In this document: one piece after another, positions 26,163 through 35,183 of the stretch
How positions within the stretch are numbered: position 1 is the stretch's first letter
Layout of the letters: every line of letters begins with the position of its first letter
Assembly (NCBI GenBank): GCA_023429135.1
Contig: JAEYWD010000007.1
Span: forward strand, 31,238 to 95,237
Origin: Bacteroidota bacterium
GTDB taxonomy: Bacteria > Bacteroidota > Bacteroidia > Bacteroidales > JAAUTT01
Direction of reading: 5' to 3'
DNA length: 64,000 nt
Translations under genes and position numbers: made by a program
The notes under the pieces: model-generated
Told to the model about the DNA's origin: nothing
Database searches by the model: none
What the model saw: only the letters and a program-made list of their open reading frames with translations

Positions 26163-27218
26163 CTATTTCACTAAAAACTTGTGAACACAGCAATGCTCAT
26201 ACACTTCGCCTGGTTTCAGAATGGTTGTGGGAAAATGTGGCTTATTTACTGAATCGGCAAAGTGTTGAGTTTCCAAACAGAATGCCCATCTTTTCCCATA
26301 CTTCTTACCACCTTTTCCTTTTTCGCCATCAATCCAGTTCGCTGTATAAAGTTGGACGCCAGGCTGAGTTGTGTACACTTCCATTACCCTTCCCGATGCA
26401 GGATCGCTTGCAACGGCAGCTAACCCCAAGGTTCCCATGCGATGGTTTAAAACAAAGTTGTGATCGTAACCCACACCGAATTTAATCTGTTCATAAGAAT
26501 CCTTTTCAATGTCGGTTCCGAATTTCTTTGCCGATGTAAAATCCATAGGAGTTCCTTTTACTGAGAGTATCTCACCAGTTGGAGCGCTGGTTTCGTCAAC
26601 AGGGGTAAAGAAGTTGGCATTTATTTGCAATTCCTGGTTGTATATATCGCCTGAACCTTCGCCAGCAAGGTTAAAATACGAATGGCTTGCCAGATTGAAT
26701 ACTGTTGTCTTATCAGTTGTTGCTTTGTAGTCGAGACGAAGTTCGTTATCGTCGGTGAGCGTGTAGGTAACTGCTACATTTACATTTCCGGGATATCCTT
26801 CTTCACCGTCTTTCGAAAAATAGGTAAGTTCAAGCTTTGAAGCCGAAGCGCTTTTCACGTCCCAAACAACTTTGTCGTAACCTATTTTACCACCATGGAG
26901 ATGATTCGGACCGTTATTTACAGCCAGCGAATAATCTTTCCCTTCGAGTGTAAATTTACCTTTGGCAATGCGGTTGGCGCAACGTCCAACAATAGCCCCC
27001 ATGTAGGGACCGTTACCATTTATATATTCGGCAATGCTATCATAACCCTGAACTATGTCGGCAAAGTTGCCTTTTTTGTCGGGCACAAAAATGCTCACGA
27101 TAATAGCTCCGTAATTTGTGATCTGGGCAACTACACCATTCTTATTCTTTAAGGTATACAAAGCTGTTGCTTTGCCATTATGGGTGGATTTAAATGCTTC
27201 TTCTTTAATTATATTCAT
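26163..27218 (-). CDS. galM: Aldose 1-epimerase (mutarotase)
   Basis: 351 residues, cytoplasmic. Interconverts alpha and beta anomers of galactose or other aldoses before phosphorylation. Family hallmarks: 'NYGAIIVSIFVPDKKG', 'YMGAIVGRCANRIAKGKFTLEGKDYSLAVNNGPNHLHGG' (substrate Arg and His), 'LASHSYFNLAGEG' (second His), 'GYDHNFVLN' and 'CLETQHFADSVNKPHFP' (catalytic Glu). Follows galK by about 90 bp that contain an 8-bp inverted repeat. In arabinose gene sets a mutarotase can also serve L-arabinose. Confidence 0.95.
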   Translation of the reverse strand: MNIIKEEAFKSTHNGKATALYTLKNKNGVVAQITNYGAIIVSIFVPDKKGNFADIVQGYDSIAEYINGNGPYMGAIVGRCANRIAKGKFTLEGKDYSLAVNNGPNHLHGGKIGYDKVVWDVKSASASKLELTYFSKDGEEGYPGNVNVAVTYTLTDDNELRLDYKATTDKTTVFNLASHSYFNLAGEGSGDIYNQELQINANFFTPVDETSAPTGEILSVKGTPMDFTSAKKFGTDIEKDSYEQIKFGVGYDHNFVLNHRMGTLGLAAVASDPASGRVMEVYTTQPGVQLYTANWIDGEKGKGGKKYGKRWAFCLETQHFADSVNKPHFPTTILKPGEVYEHCCVHKFLVK

Positions 27219-27311
27219 CGTAAATGATTTTTAGATTAAATGAAAAGAGGCTTACCAAATCAAATATACGTATTTACGTAACTGATTCAGAAGCCTCTTC
27301 CGAGAATATTG

Positions 27312-28595
27312 TTACAGGTCTACTTTAACAGAACCTTTTGCGCGGATAAATAATTTGTGGCATGAACCTTTGCCATAAACATGTTCGAGCGTCGAAACAT
27401 ATTTATCGAGCAGGTTCTGGGGAACGAAAGCCTGGATGGTACCGGCAAAACCGCCACCATGAACACGCCATGCGCCTTGTCCTTTTAATACCATTTCGCT
27501 GAGTGCCAATGCAAGTGAAACTCCCTGTTCGCGAACATTGTTCACAGGGAAAATATTCTGGTTGTACATATATGAGCTGTAGCCCGATTCGATAACCATG
27601 TTGAGGAACGATTTGAAATCGTTTTTCTCGAGGGCTGCAACCTGGTCAACAACACGCTGGTTGTCGCCTAGGAAATGGTAAGCACGAAGTAAAGCGCGAT
27701 CGCCAACTTTTTCACGAATTTTTGGAGCAATGTCAACAACTTGTTCCAGGGTAACCTGGCGAAGTACTTTTTTGCCCAACTCACCTGCTACAGCCTTCAT
27801 ATCGGTTGGCAAGGAAGCATATTCGTCGTTGAGATCGGCATGATTTCCACCAGTATCGGTAATTACAAGGGCAAATCCAGTTGCTACGAAATCGAAGTTC
27901 ACTTTTTTAACGACAGGCTTGGAAGGATCTTCGAAATCGATGGTAATTAAACCACCCATAGCGCAGGCTGTCTGGTCCATTAAACCACAAGGTTTGCCAA
28001 AGAAGTTGTTTTCGGCATACTGACCGATAATAGCATTCTGAACAGGATCGAGTTTACCATCGTTGAAAAGTTCGCTGATGATAGCTCCTACCATCACTTC
28101 AAAAGAAGCGGAAGAACTTAAACCAGAACCTTTTGGAACGCCGCCATCAATACAAGCATCGAAACCACCAATTTTATATCCCAGTTCTTTTAAACGGGCG
28201 CTCACACCGCGGACCAGTGATTCGGAAGTATAGAATTCGCTTTTATCGGGAGTTAATTTATTAAGATCTACAACAATTTTCGGGTATCCAACCGATTCGA
28301 TGGTTACAATATTAGTATTGTTTTTAGCTGCAACGGCAACGTTATCCATGTTTACGGCACCTGCCAGAACACGTCCGAAGTTATGGTCGGTGTGGTTACC
28401 ACCAATTTCGGTACGACCGGGAGAGCTGAAAACCTCTGCTTCATCTTTATTGAAAGCGGATTGAAACTTCCTGAGCAGGTTGGTATAGCGGTCAGCCTGT
28501 TTTTGCAAAGTGGCTTCGTCTTTACCATAGAGTTCGTAAAAGGCTTTATTCTGACCTTTATTGATTGCAGAGATAATTGAATCTATTTTTCCCAT
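27312..28595 (-). CDS. galK: Galactokinase
   Basis: 427 residues of the GHMP kinase family. It phosphorylates alpha-galactose. The galactokinase signature 'PGRTEIGGNHTDHNFGRVLAGAVN' (with Gly where Gly-Glu is typical) is near residues 58-80, the ATP-binding 'GVPKGSGLSSSASFEVMVG' near 155, and the C-terminal 'RVHGGGFAGTIQAFVP' near 385. It groups with galM rather than galT, which is absent here. A 12-bp half-site (ATTAAGTGTAAA) identical to the arabinose operator half lies 78-89 bp upstream, suggesting joint control by AraR. Confidence 0.93.
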   Translation of the reverse strand: MGKIDSIISAINKGQNKAFYELYGKDEATLQKQADRYTNLLRKFQSAFNKDEAEVFSSPGRTEIGGNHTDHNFGRVLAGAVNMDNVAVAAKNNTNIVTIESVGYPKIVVDLNKLTPDKSEFYTSESLVRGVSARLKELGYKIGGFDACIDGGVPKGSGLSSSASFEVMVGAIISELFNDGKLDPVQNAIIGQYAENNFFGKPCGLMDQTACAMGGLITIDFEDPSKPVVKKVNFDFVATGFALVITDTGGNHADLNDEYASLPTDMKAVAGELGKKVLRQVTLEQVVDIAPKIREKVGDRALLRAYHFLGDNQRVVDQVAALEKNDFKSFLNMVIESGYSSYMYNQNIFPVNNVREQGVSLALALSEMVLKGQGAWRVHGGGFAGTIQAFVPQNLLDKYVSTLEHVYGKGSCHKLFIRAKGSVKVDL

Positions 28596-28658
28596 TTTGA
28601 TAGTTGTATTTAAAATTGATGAAAATGCAATATTAAAAAATTATCGTTACCACTTACT

Positions 28659-28694
28659 CATTGTTCATAAATATTAAGTGTAAATTAAACAATG
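28659..28694 (-). promoter_or_regulatory. Candidate regulatory site upstream of galK
   Basis: CATTGTT (28659-28665) and AACAATG (28688-28694) form an inverted repeat around ATTAAGTGTAAA (28673-28684), the same 12 bases as one half of the arabinose operator palindrome at 24501. The other half here is not conserved. Confidence 0.35.
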
Positions 28695-28752
28695 ATTATG
28701 TTAAAATTCAGGATCATCACATTAAAACAGCTTATACAAAAGTTTGTTGCCA

Positions 28753-30330
28753 CTAATTTCCCGGCTGATAATCGAACCAGTCAAAATAAGCCGGAGATTT
28801 AGTGACTTTCCCATTGCCACTGCAATACAATCCCAGGTAAACGCCAGTAAATCCACCAGCTACTTCCGACGACAGAAACTTTGTTTCCACGGTTCCCATG
28901 ATTACTTCGTCCTTTAAACCTTCTTTAAAGCTGAATGTATAATTTGTAGGTTCCCCCTTAACTTTTAAAAGGATTTTAGGTGTGGATACCTGAATCTTTT
29001 TCTCGATGTGATTTATCTGGCCCAACTTATATTTGAGCACCACAAAGAATTTATTATCCTCATTTTTCATGCAAAGATCGTAATGATGCTTCTCGTCCAT
29101 AAAAACAGAAAGCCCAGCTTCGTCGTTAACACCGGCATTTTCAAAAGTCAGGGGAGTTGTGGCTTCAAAACTGTGATGCTGCTGGCGTCGTCCAACAAAA
29201 GTAGGACTGGTAACATCGTTGAGTGTTACTTCGGAACCTTTTATAGTAAGAAAACCCGCCTTCTGTGTAAGACTATAATTAGCTTCCACAGGATTTCTGA
29301 GGAAATTCCAGTACGGTTGAAATACAGATTTTTCAAAATCATCTCTGCCGCTTTGTGGTTCTGCTTTCTTATTGTAGAATGAAGGAACTTTGGTAACAAC
29401 GCTTGCGGTATCCTGATCGTTCATGTATGGCCAACCATCATTATTCCATTGAATTGGCATCAGAAAAGTTTCGCGGCCCAGATGATGGAAATTACCACCA
29501 ACAGGACGGAATGCAAGAAATACCATCCACCAGGAGTTATCGTGTGCCTGAATAATATCGGCATGACCTGTTCCCTGAATGGGGCTGTGCTGACCATGCC
29601 GGGTACGGTGGGTAATAATAGGATTATCGGGATTACTTTCATAAGGTCCCCAGATACTTTTACTGCGGGCAATAGTCTCCATGTGGCCATATTCGGTTCC
29701 ACCTTCGGCAATCATCAGATAATACCAGCCGTTCAGCTTATAAATATGCGGCGCTTCGGGGTAGCGACCTCCGGTTCCGGTCCATATTGTTTTTATGTCG
29801 CTCAGGATCTTACCGGTTTTGATATCAATTTTCGATAACACAATACTTCTGTCGCCCGTGGATGTAAAGTAAACATCTCCATTGTCGTCGAAAAAGATGG
29901 TAGGATCGATGCCTCCCTGTTTTACCCAGATGGGCTCGCTCCATTCACCGGCGGGATTGGCAGTAGTAACGTAAAAATTGCCACCGCCCGAAACGTTTGT
30001 GGTGGTCATATAAAAGATACCATTATGATAACGTATGGTTGGCGCATAAATTCCCCCCGAAGTGCGTGCCCCATCGAGTGGTAACTGCGATTTACGGGTG
30101 AGGCAGTTTCCAATCTGTGTCCAGTTTACAAGGTCCTTACTATGAAATACCGGAACACCGGGGAAATACTGAAAAGTACTTGTTACTAAGTAATAATCGT
30201 CGCCATTACGACAAATGCTGGGATCGGGGTAAAAACCCGGAATGATAGGGTTTTTGTAGGTATTATCCTGAGCCAGGACTGCTAAAACCAGAAGGAGGTC
30301 AATAGTTAATAGTAAAAAAAGTTTTTTCAT
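28753..30330 (-). CDS. Secreted GH43-family beta-xylosidase/alpha-L-arabinofuranosidase
   Basis: About 525 residues from ATG 30330 (MKKLFLLLTIDLLLVLAVLAQ, a signal peptide). Five-blade propeller of GH43: 'KNPIIPGFYPDPSICRNGDDYYLV' with the general-base Asp, 'GGIYAPTIRYHNGIFYM', 'GGIDPTIFFDDNGDVYF' (pKa-tuning Asp), 'RYPEAPHIYKLNGWYYLMIAEGG' (acid Glu) and 'QGTGHADIIQAHD'. A C-terminal beta-sandwich (about 330-525) is typical of the xylosidase/arabinofuranosidase subfamilies. It releases arabinose or xylose from hemicellulose, supplying the araBD route encoded on the same strand. Confidence 0.92.
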   Translation of the reverse strand: MKKLFLLLTIDLLLVLAVLAQDNTYKNPIIPGFYPDPSICRNGDDYYLVTSTFQYFPGVPVFHSKDLVNWTQIGNCLTRKSQLPLDGARTSGGIYAPTIRYHNGIFYMTTTNVSGGGNFYVTTANPAGEWSEPIWVKQGGIDPTIFFDDNGDVYFTSTGDRSIVLSKIDIKTGKILSDIKTIWTGTGGRYPEAPHIYKLNGWYYLMIAEGGTEYGHMETIARSKSIWGPYESNPDNPIITHRTRHGQHSPIQGTGHADIIQAHDNSWWMVFLAFRPVGGNFHHLGRETFLMPIQWNNDGWPYMNDQDTASVVTKVPSFYNKKAEPQSGRDDFEKSVFQPYWNFLRNPVEANYSLTQKAGFLTIKGSEVTLNDVTSPTFVGRRQQHHSFEATTPLTFENAGVNDEAGLSVFMDEKHHYDLCMKNEDNKFFVVLKYKLGQINHIEKKIQVSTPKILLKVKGEPTNYTFSFKEGLKDEVIMGTVETKFLSSEVAGGFTGVYLGLYCSGNGKVTKSPAYFDWFDYQPGN

Positions 30331-30426
30331 GGATATCATTTTGAGGCTAAAATAAGGAATTAACGGAAAGAAAACATCAGAAAATACATTTTGCTTTTCA
30401 GTACCTCAATTCCTTCTCAACTTATA

Positions 30427-30471
30427 TTACTTCCTTCGTTCTCCTTTCGTTGTTCCTTCGTTGTTCCTTCG
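30427..30471. repeat. 11-bp tandem repeat (TTGTTCCTTCG)
   Basis: About four units of 11-12 bp, the last two being identical TTGTTCCTTCG at 30450-30460 and 30461-30471. Located in the divergent region between GH43 and the AAA+ gene. Confidence 0.7.
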
Positions 30472-30548
30472 TTTAAACTATTTTCCTCCGGTTGATAAAC
30501 TAAAACCTTCGTCTCTGAATTTCGTTATAAAATTCTCCATATAATCTT

Positions 30549-30556
30549 TACTTTTG
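30549..30556 (+). promoter_or_regulatory. Putative -7 element of the AAA+ operon
   Basis: TACTTTTG fits TAnnTTTG and lies 16 nt before the ATG at 30573, giving a short leader. No good TTTG is seen at the usual distance. Confidence 0.4.
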
Positions 30557-30572
30557 TATTTTATATTTATTT

Positions 30573-31898
30573 ATGGACGATATACAGAGTTTAAGGGAAG
30601 CACTCAAACAATCACCAAATAATATCCCTTTAAAAATATTACTTGCCGAAGCGCTTATCAAAGCTGCCTTGTTCGACGAAGCCGAGCAGCAGATGAAAGA
30701 CGTACTGGTAGGTCAGCACGATCACTTAAAAGCTAACATTCTATTGGCGCGAATTTTCTTTTTACAGAAAAAATACTCCACAGCATTGGTAATACTGGAA
30801 GGTTTGGTCGAACGCATCGACTCGAACCCCGAAGTCCTGCTTCTTTATGCAAAAGCTTTGTTTAAGGAAGGTGCAAAAGAACAGGCCCGAACCTATTACC
30901 AGCGGGCTTTACAAATTAATTCTGCGTTTGCCGACGAAGAAATGGATAACGAATTCCGTTTACGACAATACGAAAAAGGTTCCGGCAATAATGACGAAGA
31001 TGAAGATTGGGATGAAGACGACAACATCAAAAAATTTGAGAAACCTTCCATCAATTTTTCACATGTTGGCGGAATGCAATATGTAAAAGAGCAGATTGAA
31101 CTGAAAATTATCAATCCGCTCAAATTTGCCGATCTTTACAAGGCTTACGATAAAAAAATTGGCGGTGGTATTTTGTTGTACGGTCCTCCGGGATGCGGAA
31201 AAACCTATATTGCCAAAGCAACAGCCGGCGAAATCAATGCAAATTTTATCAACGTGAGCATTCACGATGTTTTTGATATGTGGCTTGGATCCTCGGAACA
31301 AAAGCTTCATGCTTTCTTTGAAACCGCTCGTAAAAATGCTCCCTGCGTGCTGTTTTTCGACGAAATTGATGCTCTGGGCGCCAATCGTAACGATATGAAA
31401 AACCATGCCGGAAAGCACGTAATCAATCAGTTTCTGAGCGAACTCGATGGTGTGGCATCCAACAACGACGGTGTTCTGGTACTTGGCGCCACCAACGTAC
31501 CCTGGCATCTTGATCCGGCATTCCGCCGCCCAAACCGTTTCGACCGTATCATTTTCGTTCCGCCTCCCGATGTAGAAAGCAGAAAAAGCATTCTCGAAAT
31601 ACTTTTGCAAAAAAAGCCTGTGAATTCTATCGAGTATTCAGCATTGGCAAAAAAGACAGCCGATTATTCCGGAGCTGACTTAAAAGCGCTGATCGATATT
31701 ACAGTTGAGGATAAGCTCAAGGAATCGTTTTCGAGCGGTGTCCCCACTCCTATCGCCACCAAAGATCTTGTAAAAGCACTGGACAAGCACAAGCCAACTG
31801 CCGTAAAAGAGTGGTTTCAGGCTGCCAAAAACTATGCACTATATGCAAACGACACCGGTTTGTACGACGATATTGCCAAATATTTAAATCTGAAGTAA
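30573..31898 (+). CDS. TPR-AAA+ ATPase (ATP-dependent Zn protease/Vps4-like ATPase domain)
   Basis: 441 residues, cytoplasmic. Three to four N-terminal TPRs (about 1-125), an acidic linker ('NNDEDEDWDEDDN'), then an AAA+ module of the classical clade: Walker A GPPGCGKT (204-211), pore-loop-like 'HDVFDMWLGSSEQKLHAFFE', Walker B with DEID (263-266), sensor 1 'VLVLGATNVPWHLDPAFRRPNRFD' with both Arg fingers, and a helical lid with 'YSGADLKALI'. No protease or second AAA ring is present, so it probably remodels a protein chosen by the TPRs. The TPR-membrane protein starts 6 bp after the stop and the GT51 gene follows, so all three are one operon. Confidence 0.88.
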   Translation: MDDIQSLREALKQSPNNIPLKILLAEALIKAALFDEAEQQMKDVLVGQHDHLKANILLARIFFLQKKYSTALVILEGLVERIDSNPEVLLLYAKALFKEGAKEQARTYYQRALQINSAFADEEMDNEFRLRQYEKGSGNNDEDEDWDEDDNIKKFEKPSINFSHVGGMQYVKEQIELKIINPLKFADLYKAYDKKIGGGILLYGPPGCGKTYIAKATAGEINANFINVSIHDVFDMWLGSSEQKLHAFFETARKNAPCVLFFDEIDALGANRNDMKNHAGKHVINQFLSELDGVASNNDGVLVLGATNVPWHLDPAFRRPNRFDRIIFVPPPDVESRKSILEILLQKKPVNSIEYSALAKKTADYSGADLKALIDITVEDKLKESFSSGVPTPIATKDLVKALDKHKPTAVKEWFQAAKNYALYANDTGLYDDIAKYLNLK

Positions 31899-31904
31899 CG
31901 CCTT

Positions 31905-33152
31905 ATGCCCAATGATTCTCAACTAAGAGCACAATTCTATATTAACTCGCGCCGGTTCGACGAGGCCGAAAACCAGTTAAAACAATCGCTGGCTCAAAAT
32001 CCTCACGATGCCGAAACATTAAACATGTTGGCATACTGCTGTCTGATGCAGAACAAAAACAAGGAGGCGCTTCAGCATATCGAAAATGCTATTGGTCAGG
32101 ATCCGACCAATGCCCGGCATTTCTATATCCGGGCTTTTATAAAATACGACGACAGCAATTATAAAGAGGCTGAAACCAATATTCTCGAAGCGCTGGCACT
32201 CGACTCGGTTGAGCCTGAATATTTCTCACTGCTTGCGAATATCAGAATTCACACGGCTCGTTTTAAGGAAGCCCTGGAAGCGGCAAACAATGGTTTGTCA
32301 ATCGATGCTGAAAACCTAGCCTGCTTAAATGCCAGAACAATTGCCCTGCTGAAAATGAAGAAAGCCGATGCTGCTTATGCAACCATCGAAAAAGCGCTGG
32401 CTTACGATCCAAACGACAGTCATACCCATACCACCTTCGGTTTTGCATTGCTCGAAAACGGAGAGTCAAAACTCTCGCTTGTGCATTTCAGAGAAGCATT
32501 GAGGTTGAATCCATCTAACGAATCGGCCCGTCGTGGTATTATCGAAGCCATGAAATCACGATATCTTGTATACCGGCTTTTTCTTCAGTATGCCTTCTGG
32601 CTCTCGCGTCTAAAAGGAAACTTTCAATGGGGATTTATTATCGGGTTGTATATACTTATCCGCATTATCGATTCGGTTGCAAGTTCCAATCCCGGAGCAG
32701 CTCCGTTTCTTTATCCTGTAATCTATCTTTATGCCTCGTTTGTTGTATTTACCTGGCTAATCATGCCAATTTCGAATCTATTTCTTCAGATGAATAAGTT
32801 TGGAAGGTTTGCCCTGAATAAAACAGAAAAAAACTATGCCAAGATTATTGGAGTGTTACTGGTATTGGCTTTGATTAATTTAGTCGGATTACTAACGACA
32901 AGGTTTGCCTTCTTTTTCGATTTGACTGTTTTAAGTGTAACACTTTGTTTGCCACTGGCAGCAATGCAGCATATCGAACGTAAAAATCACAAGCAGATAA
33001 TGTATCTGGTGGTTGCCTTTATGATTCTGGTAGGATTAAGCATGGCTGCCTTCTCGATGCTGGGAAGAGCCAACGGGCAGTTATTTATGATTTATATATT
33101 CTCTGCGCTTGGCTCTCAGATTTTAGCAAATTACTATTTATCAAAACGCTGA
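31905..33152 (+). CDS. TPR protein with C-terminal membrane domain
   Basis: 415 residues. About six TPRs in residues 1-210 ('DAETLNMLAYCCLMQNKNKEALQHIENAIGQDPTN', 'EYFSLLANIRIHTARFKEALEAANNGLSID', 'SHTHTTFGFALLENGESKLSLVHFREALRLNPSN'), then a basic helix and about six hydrophobic helices (235-415) forming a small membrane domain. There is no signal peptide, so the TPR half should face the cytoplasm, where it could meet the TPR-AAA+ protein encoded just upstream. It is separated from the GT51 gene by one base. The function is unknown. Confidence 0.75.
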   Translation: MPNDSQLRAQFYINSRRFDEAENQLKQSLAQNPHDAETLNMLAYCCLMQNKNKEALQHIENAIGQDPTNARHFYIRAFIKYDDSNYKEAETNILEALALDSVEPEYFSLLANIRIHTARFKEALEAANNGLSIDAENLACLNARTIALLKMKKADAAYATIEKALAYDPNDSHTHTTFGFALLENGESKLSLVHFREALRLNPSNESARRGIIEAMKSRYLVYRLFLQYAFWLSRLKGNFQWGFIIGLYILIRIIDSVASSNPGAAPFLYPVIYLYASFVVFTWLIMPISNLFLQMNKFGRFALNKTEKNYAKIIGVLLVLALINLVGLLTTRFAFFFDLTVLSVTLCLPLAAMQHIERKNHKQIMYLVVAFMILVGLSMAAFSMLGRANGQLFMIYIFSALGSQILANYYLSKR

Positions 33153-33153
33153 T

Positions 33154-35181
33154 ATGAATTTGTCGCAAGTCAAACCATTTTTCGTACGACATTCAAAAAA
33201 AATCAAATATATACTGCTGAGCCTGTTGGTTCTGTTTGTAATCTTTTTTGCTGTTCGGACTCAGGTCTTAAAAATGATGTTTTCAAAAGTTCAGGAGAAA
33301 TTAAGCAAAGAATATTCTCTTGATCTTCAGGCAGATAAAATTGGCTTCTCAGGATTTAAGACCATTACCTTTCATGGTATGAAGGTAGATTTCGACAGCA
33401 GTACAATTTTATTCATCGATACACTTCGGGTAAATCCCAGGATATTTCCCCTATTTGCAGGCCGGATTCTCTTTAAGGAGATTGATGTGAGAGAAGGGAA
33501 ATTTGATTTCGACATCAAAAAACTCCGCAAAATACGGAAGGCCAATACTGCTCCAATTGATACTGCTGAGGAGAATTCTTCCGCAGCTAATTACTCCAAA
33601 TTCTTTTATAGTGTCATAAATACCTCATTTCAGAATATTCCTTCACGACTCAAAGTCGACAAATTTACAATTGGCTACAAGCACGATACAATCTTCTCGA
33701 ATATTACAGTTTCCAAATTCCTGCTAAAAAGAAATAAATTCTCCGGTAACACCCTTATTACCGATAACAGGATTAATGAAAATGTTCTATTAAGCGGAGA
33801 TATTGATAAATTTGACAACCGTATTTCATTCAACGCTCGAAACAGCAACGGCGAAACAATTACCATCCCGTATATTGGACCACGCTGGAACTCAACAGTT
33901 ACTTTCGACCAGATTACCGGAGAATTTGAAATGATCCGTTATCGGGGAGGCGAATTAGATCTAAGAATAGCATCCGGAATTGACAATTTTGTTGTAATTG
34001 ATAACCGCATAGGTCCTGAGCCGGTTATTACCAAAAAAGGAAAAGGTGATTTAAAACTTCGTATTTCCGAAAGAGCCTTTGAAATTGACAGTACATCTAC
34101 GGTCACTTTTAACGACTTCTCATTCTCACCATATTTTAAATTTGAAAAGAATCCCAACCGGCTTGTTCAGCTAAAAATTATACGTCAGGAGTTTGAAGCC
34201 AGCAAGCTCTTTAAATCGTTTCCCGAAGGTTTATTCGACAATATTCCAAAGCTCGAAACCAAAGGAAATCTGATTTACAGTCTGAATGCATCTTTAAATC
34301 TGGATTATCCTGATAGTGCAACACTCGACTCCCGAATGGAGAAAAAAGACTTTGCCATTCTGAAGTACGGAGGCGAAGATCTCAGGAAAATGAACGGAAG
34401 TTTCCGTCACGAAGTTTACGAGCGCGACAGGCTGGTTCGTACATTAACTGTCGGCCCAGAGAATCCCGACTTTACACCTTTGGATCAAATCTCTCCCTAC
34501 CTGCGTTACAGTATTTTAACTTCAGAAGATGGCGACTTTTTTTATCATCGCGGCTTTAATCAGGATGCTTTTCGCGAATCAATAAGCAAAAACTGGCAGG
34601 AGAAACGTTTTGCCCGCGGAGGCTCTACTATTTCGATGCAATTGGTTAAAAATGTTTTTTTAAGTCGTAAAAAGACCATTGCCCGTAAAGTTGAAGAAAT
34701 GCTTATTGTCTGGATAATTGAAAATATGCGTCTTACCAGTAAGGAAAGGATGTTTGAGGTTTATCTGAATATAATAGAATGGGGACCGAATATTTATGGC
34801 GCCAAAGAAGCTTCCCGTTTCTATTTTAACAAACAACCATCCCAACTCAATCTGAAGGAAGGAATTTTTCTGGCTAGCATTGTGCCCCGCCCAAAAGCTT
34901 TTAAGTACGCGTTCGATTCCACCGGACATTTGCGAAATCATTATGCTGGTTATTATAAATTATTAAGTGGAATCATGCTGCGTAGAAATCAAATATCTCC
35001 TGCCGATACACTTGATTTGAAGCCTGATCTTGAGCTTACAGGTGTTGCCAAGTTTTCGGTTGTAAGTCGTGAAGCGGAACGCGAAGAACCTAATTTCTTT
35101 CTTGAGCCTAAAAGATTTATTATTGAGCTTTTCAAAAAGGATGACAAAGAAGAAAAGAAGGATTTGATTTTGAAGGATTAA
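33154..35181 (+). CDS. AsmA-like/GT51 peptidoglycan glycosyltransferase fusion
   Basis: 675 residues. One N-terminal membrane anchor (about 18-38), a ~390-residue beta-rich region resembling AsmA/DUF748-type lipid-binding domains ('LQADKIGFSGFKTITFHGMKVDF...LRVNPRIFPLFAGRILFKEIDVREGKFDFDIKKL'), then a GT51 domain (about 440-610): catalytic Glu458 in 'TSEDGDFFYHRGF', 'GGSTISMQLVKNVFLSRKKTIARKVEEM', and 'EVYLNIIEWGPNIYGAKEASRFYF'. It should polymerise lipid II into glycan strands. No transpeptidase domain follows, so it is a monofunctional glycosyltransferase with an unusual large N-terminal extension. Third gene of the TPR-AAA+ operon. Confidence 0.85.
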   Translation: MNLSQVKPFFVRHSKKIKYILLSLLVLFVIFFAVRTQVLKMMFSKVQEKLSKEYSLDLQADKIGFSGFKTITFHGMKVDFDSSTILFIDTLRVNPRIFPLFAGRILFKEIDVREGKFDFDIKKLRKIRKANTAPIDTAEENSSAANYSKFFYSVINTSFQNIPSRLKVDKFTIGYKHDTIFSNITVSKFLLKRNKFSGNTLITDNRINENVLLSGDIDKFDNRISFNARNSNGETITIPYIGPRWNSTVTFDQITGEFEMIRYRGGELDLRIASGIDNFVVIDNRIGPEPVITKKGKGDLKLRISERAFEIDSTSTVTFNDFSFSPYFKFEKNPNRLVQLKIIRQEFEASKLFKSFPEGLFDNIPKLETKGNLIYSLNASLNLDYPDSATLDSRMEKKDFAILKYGGEDLRKMNGSFRHEVYERDRLVRTLTVGPENPDFTPLDQISPYLRYSILTSEDGDFFYHRGFNQDAFRESISKNWQEKRFARGGSTISMQLVKNVFLSRKKTIARKVEEMLIVWIIENMRLTSKERMFEVYLNIIEWGPNIYGAKEASRFYFNKQPSQLNLKEGIFLASIVPRPKAFKYAFDSTGHLRNHYAGYYKLLSGIMLRRNQISPADTLDLKPDLELTGVAKFSVVSREAEREEPNFFLEPKRFIIELFKKDDKEEKKDLILKD

Positions 35182-35183
35182 GC

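Noticed and set aside
27246..27298. AGAGGCTT/AAGCCTCT inverted repeat between galK and galM as another MITE copy
   Set aside because: Only the outermost 8 bases resemble the element ends; the inner GAGCCTGTCGA arms are absent.
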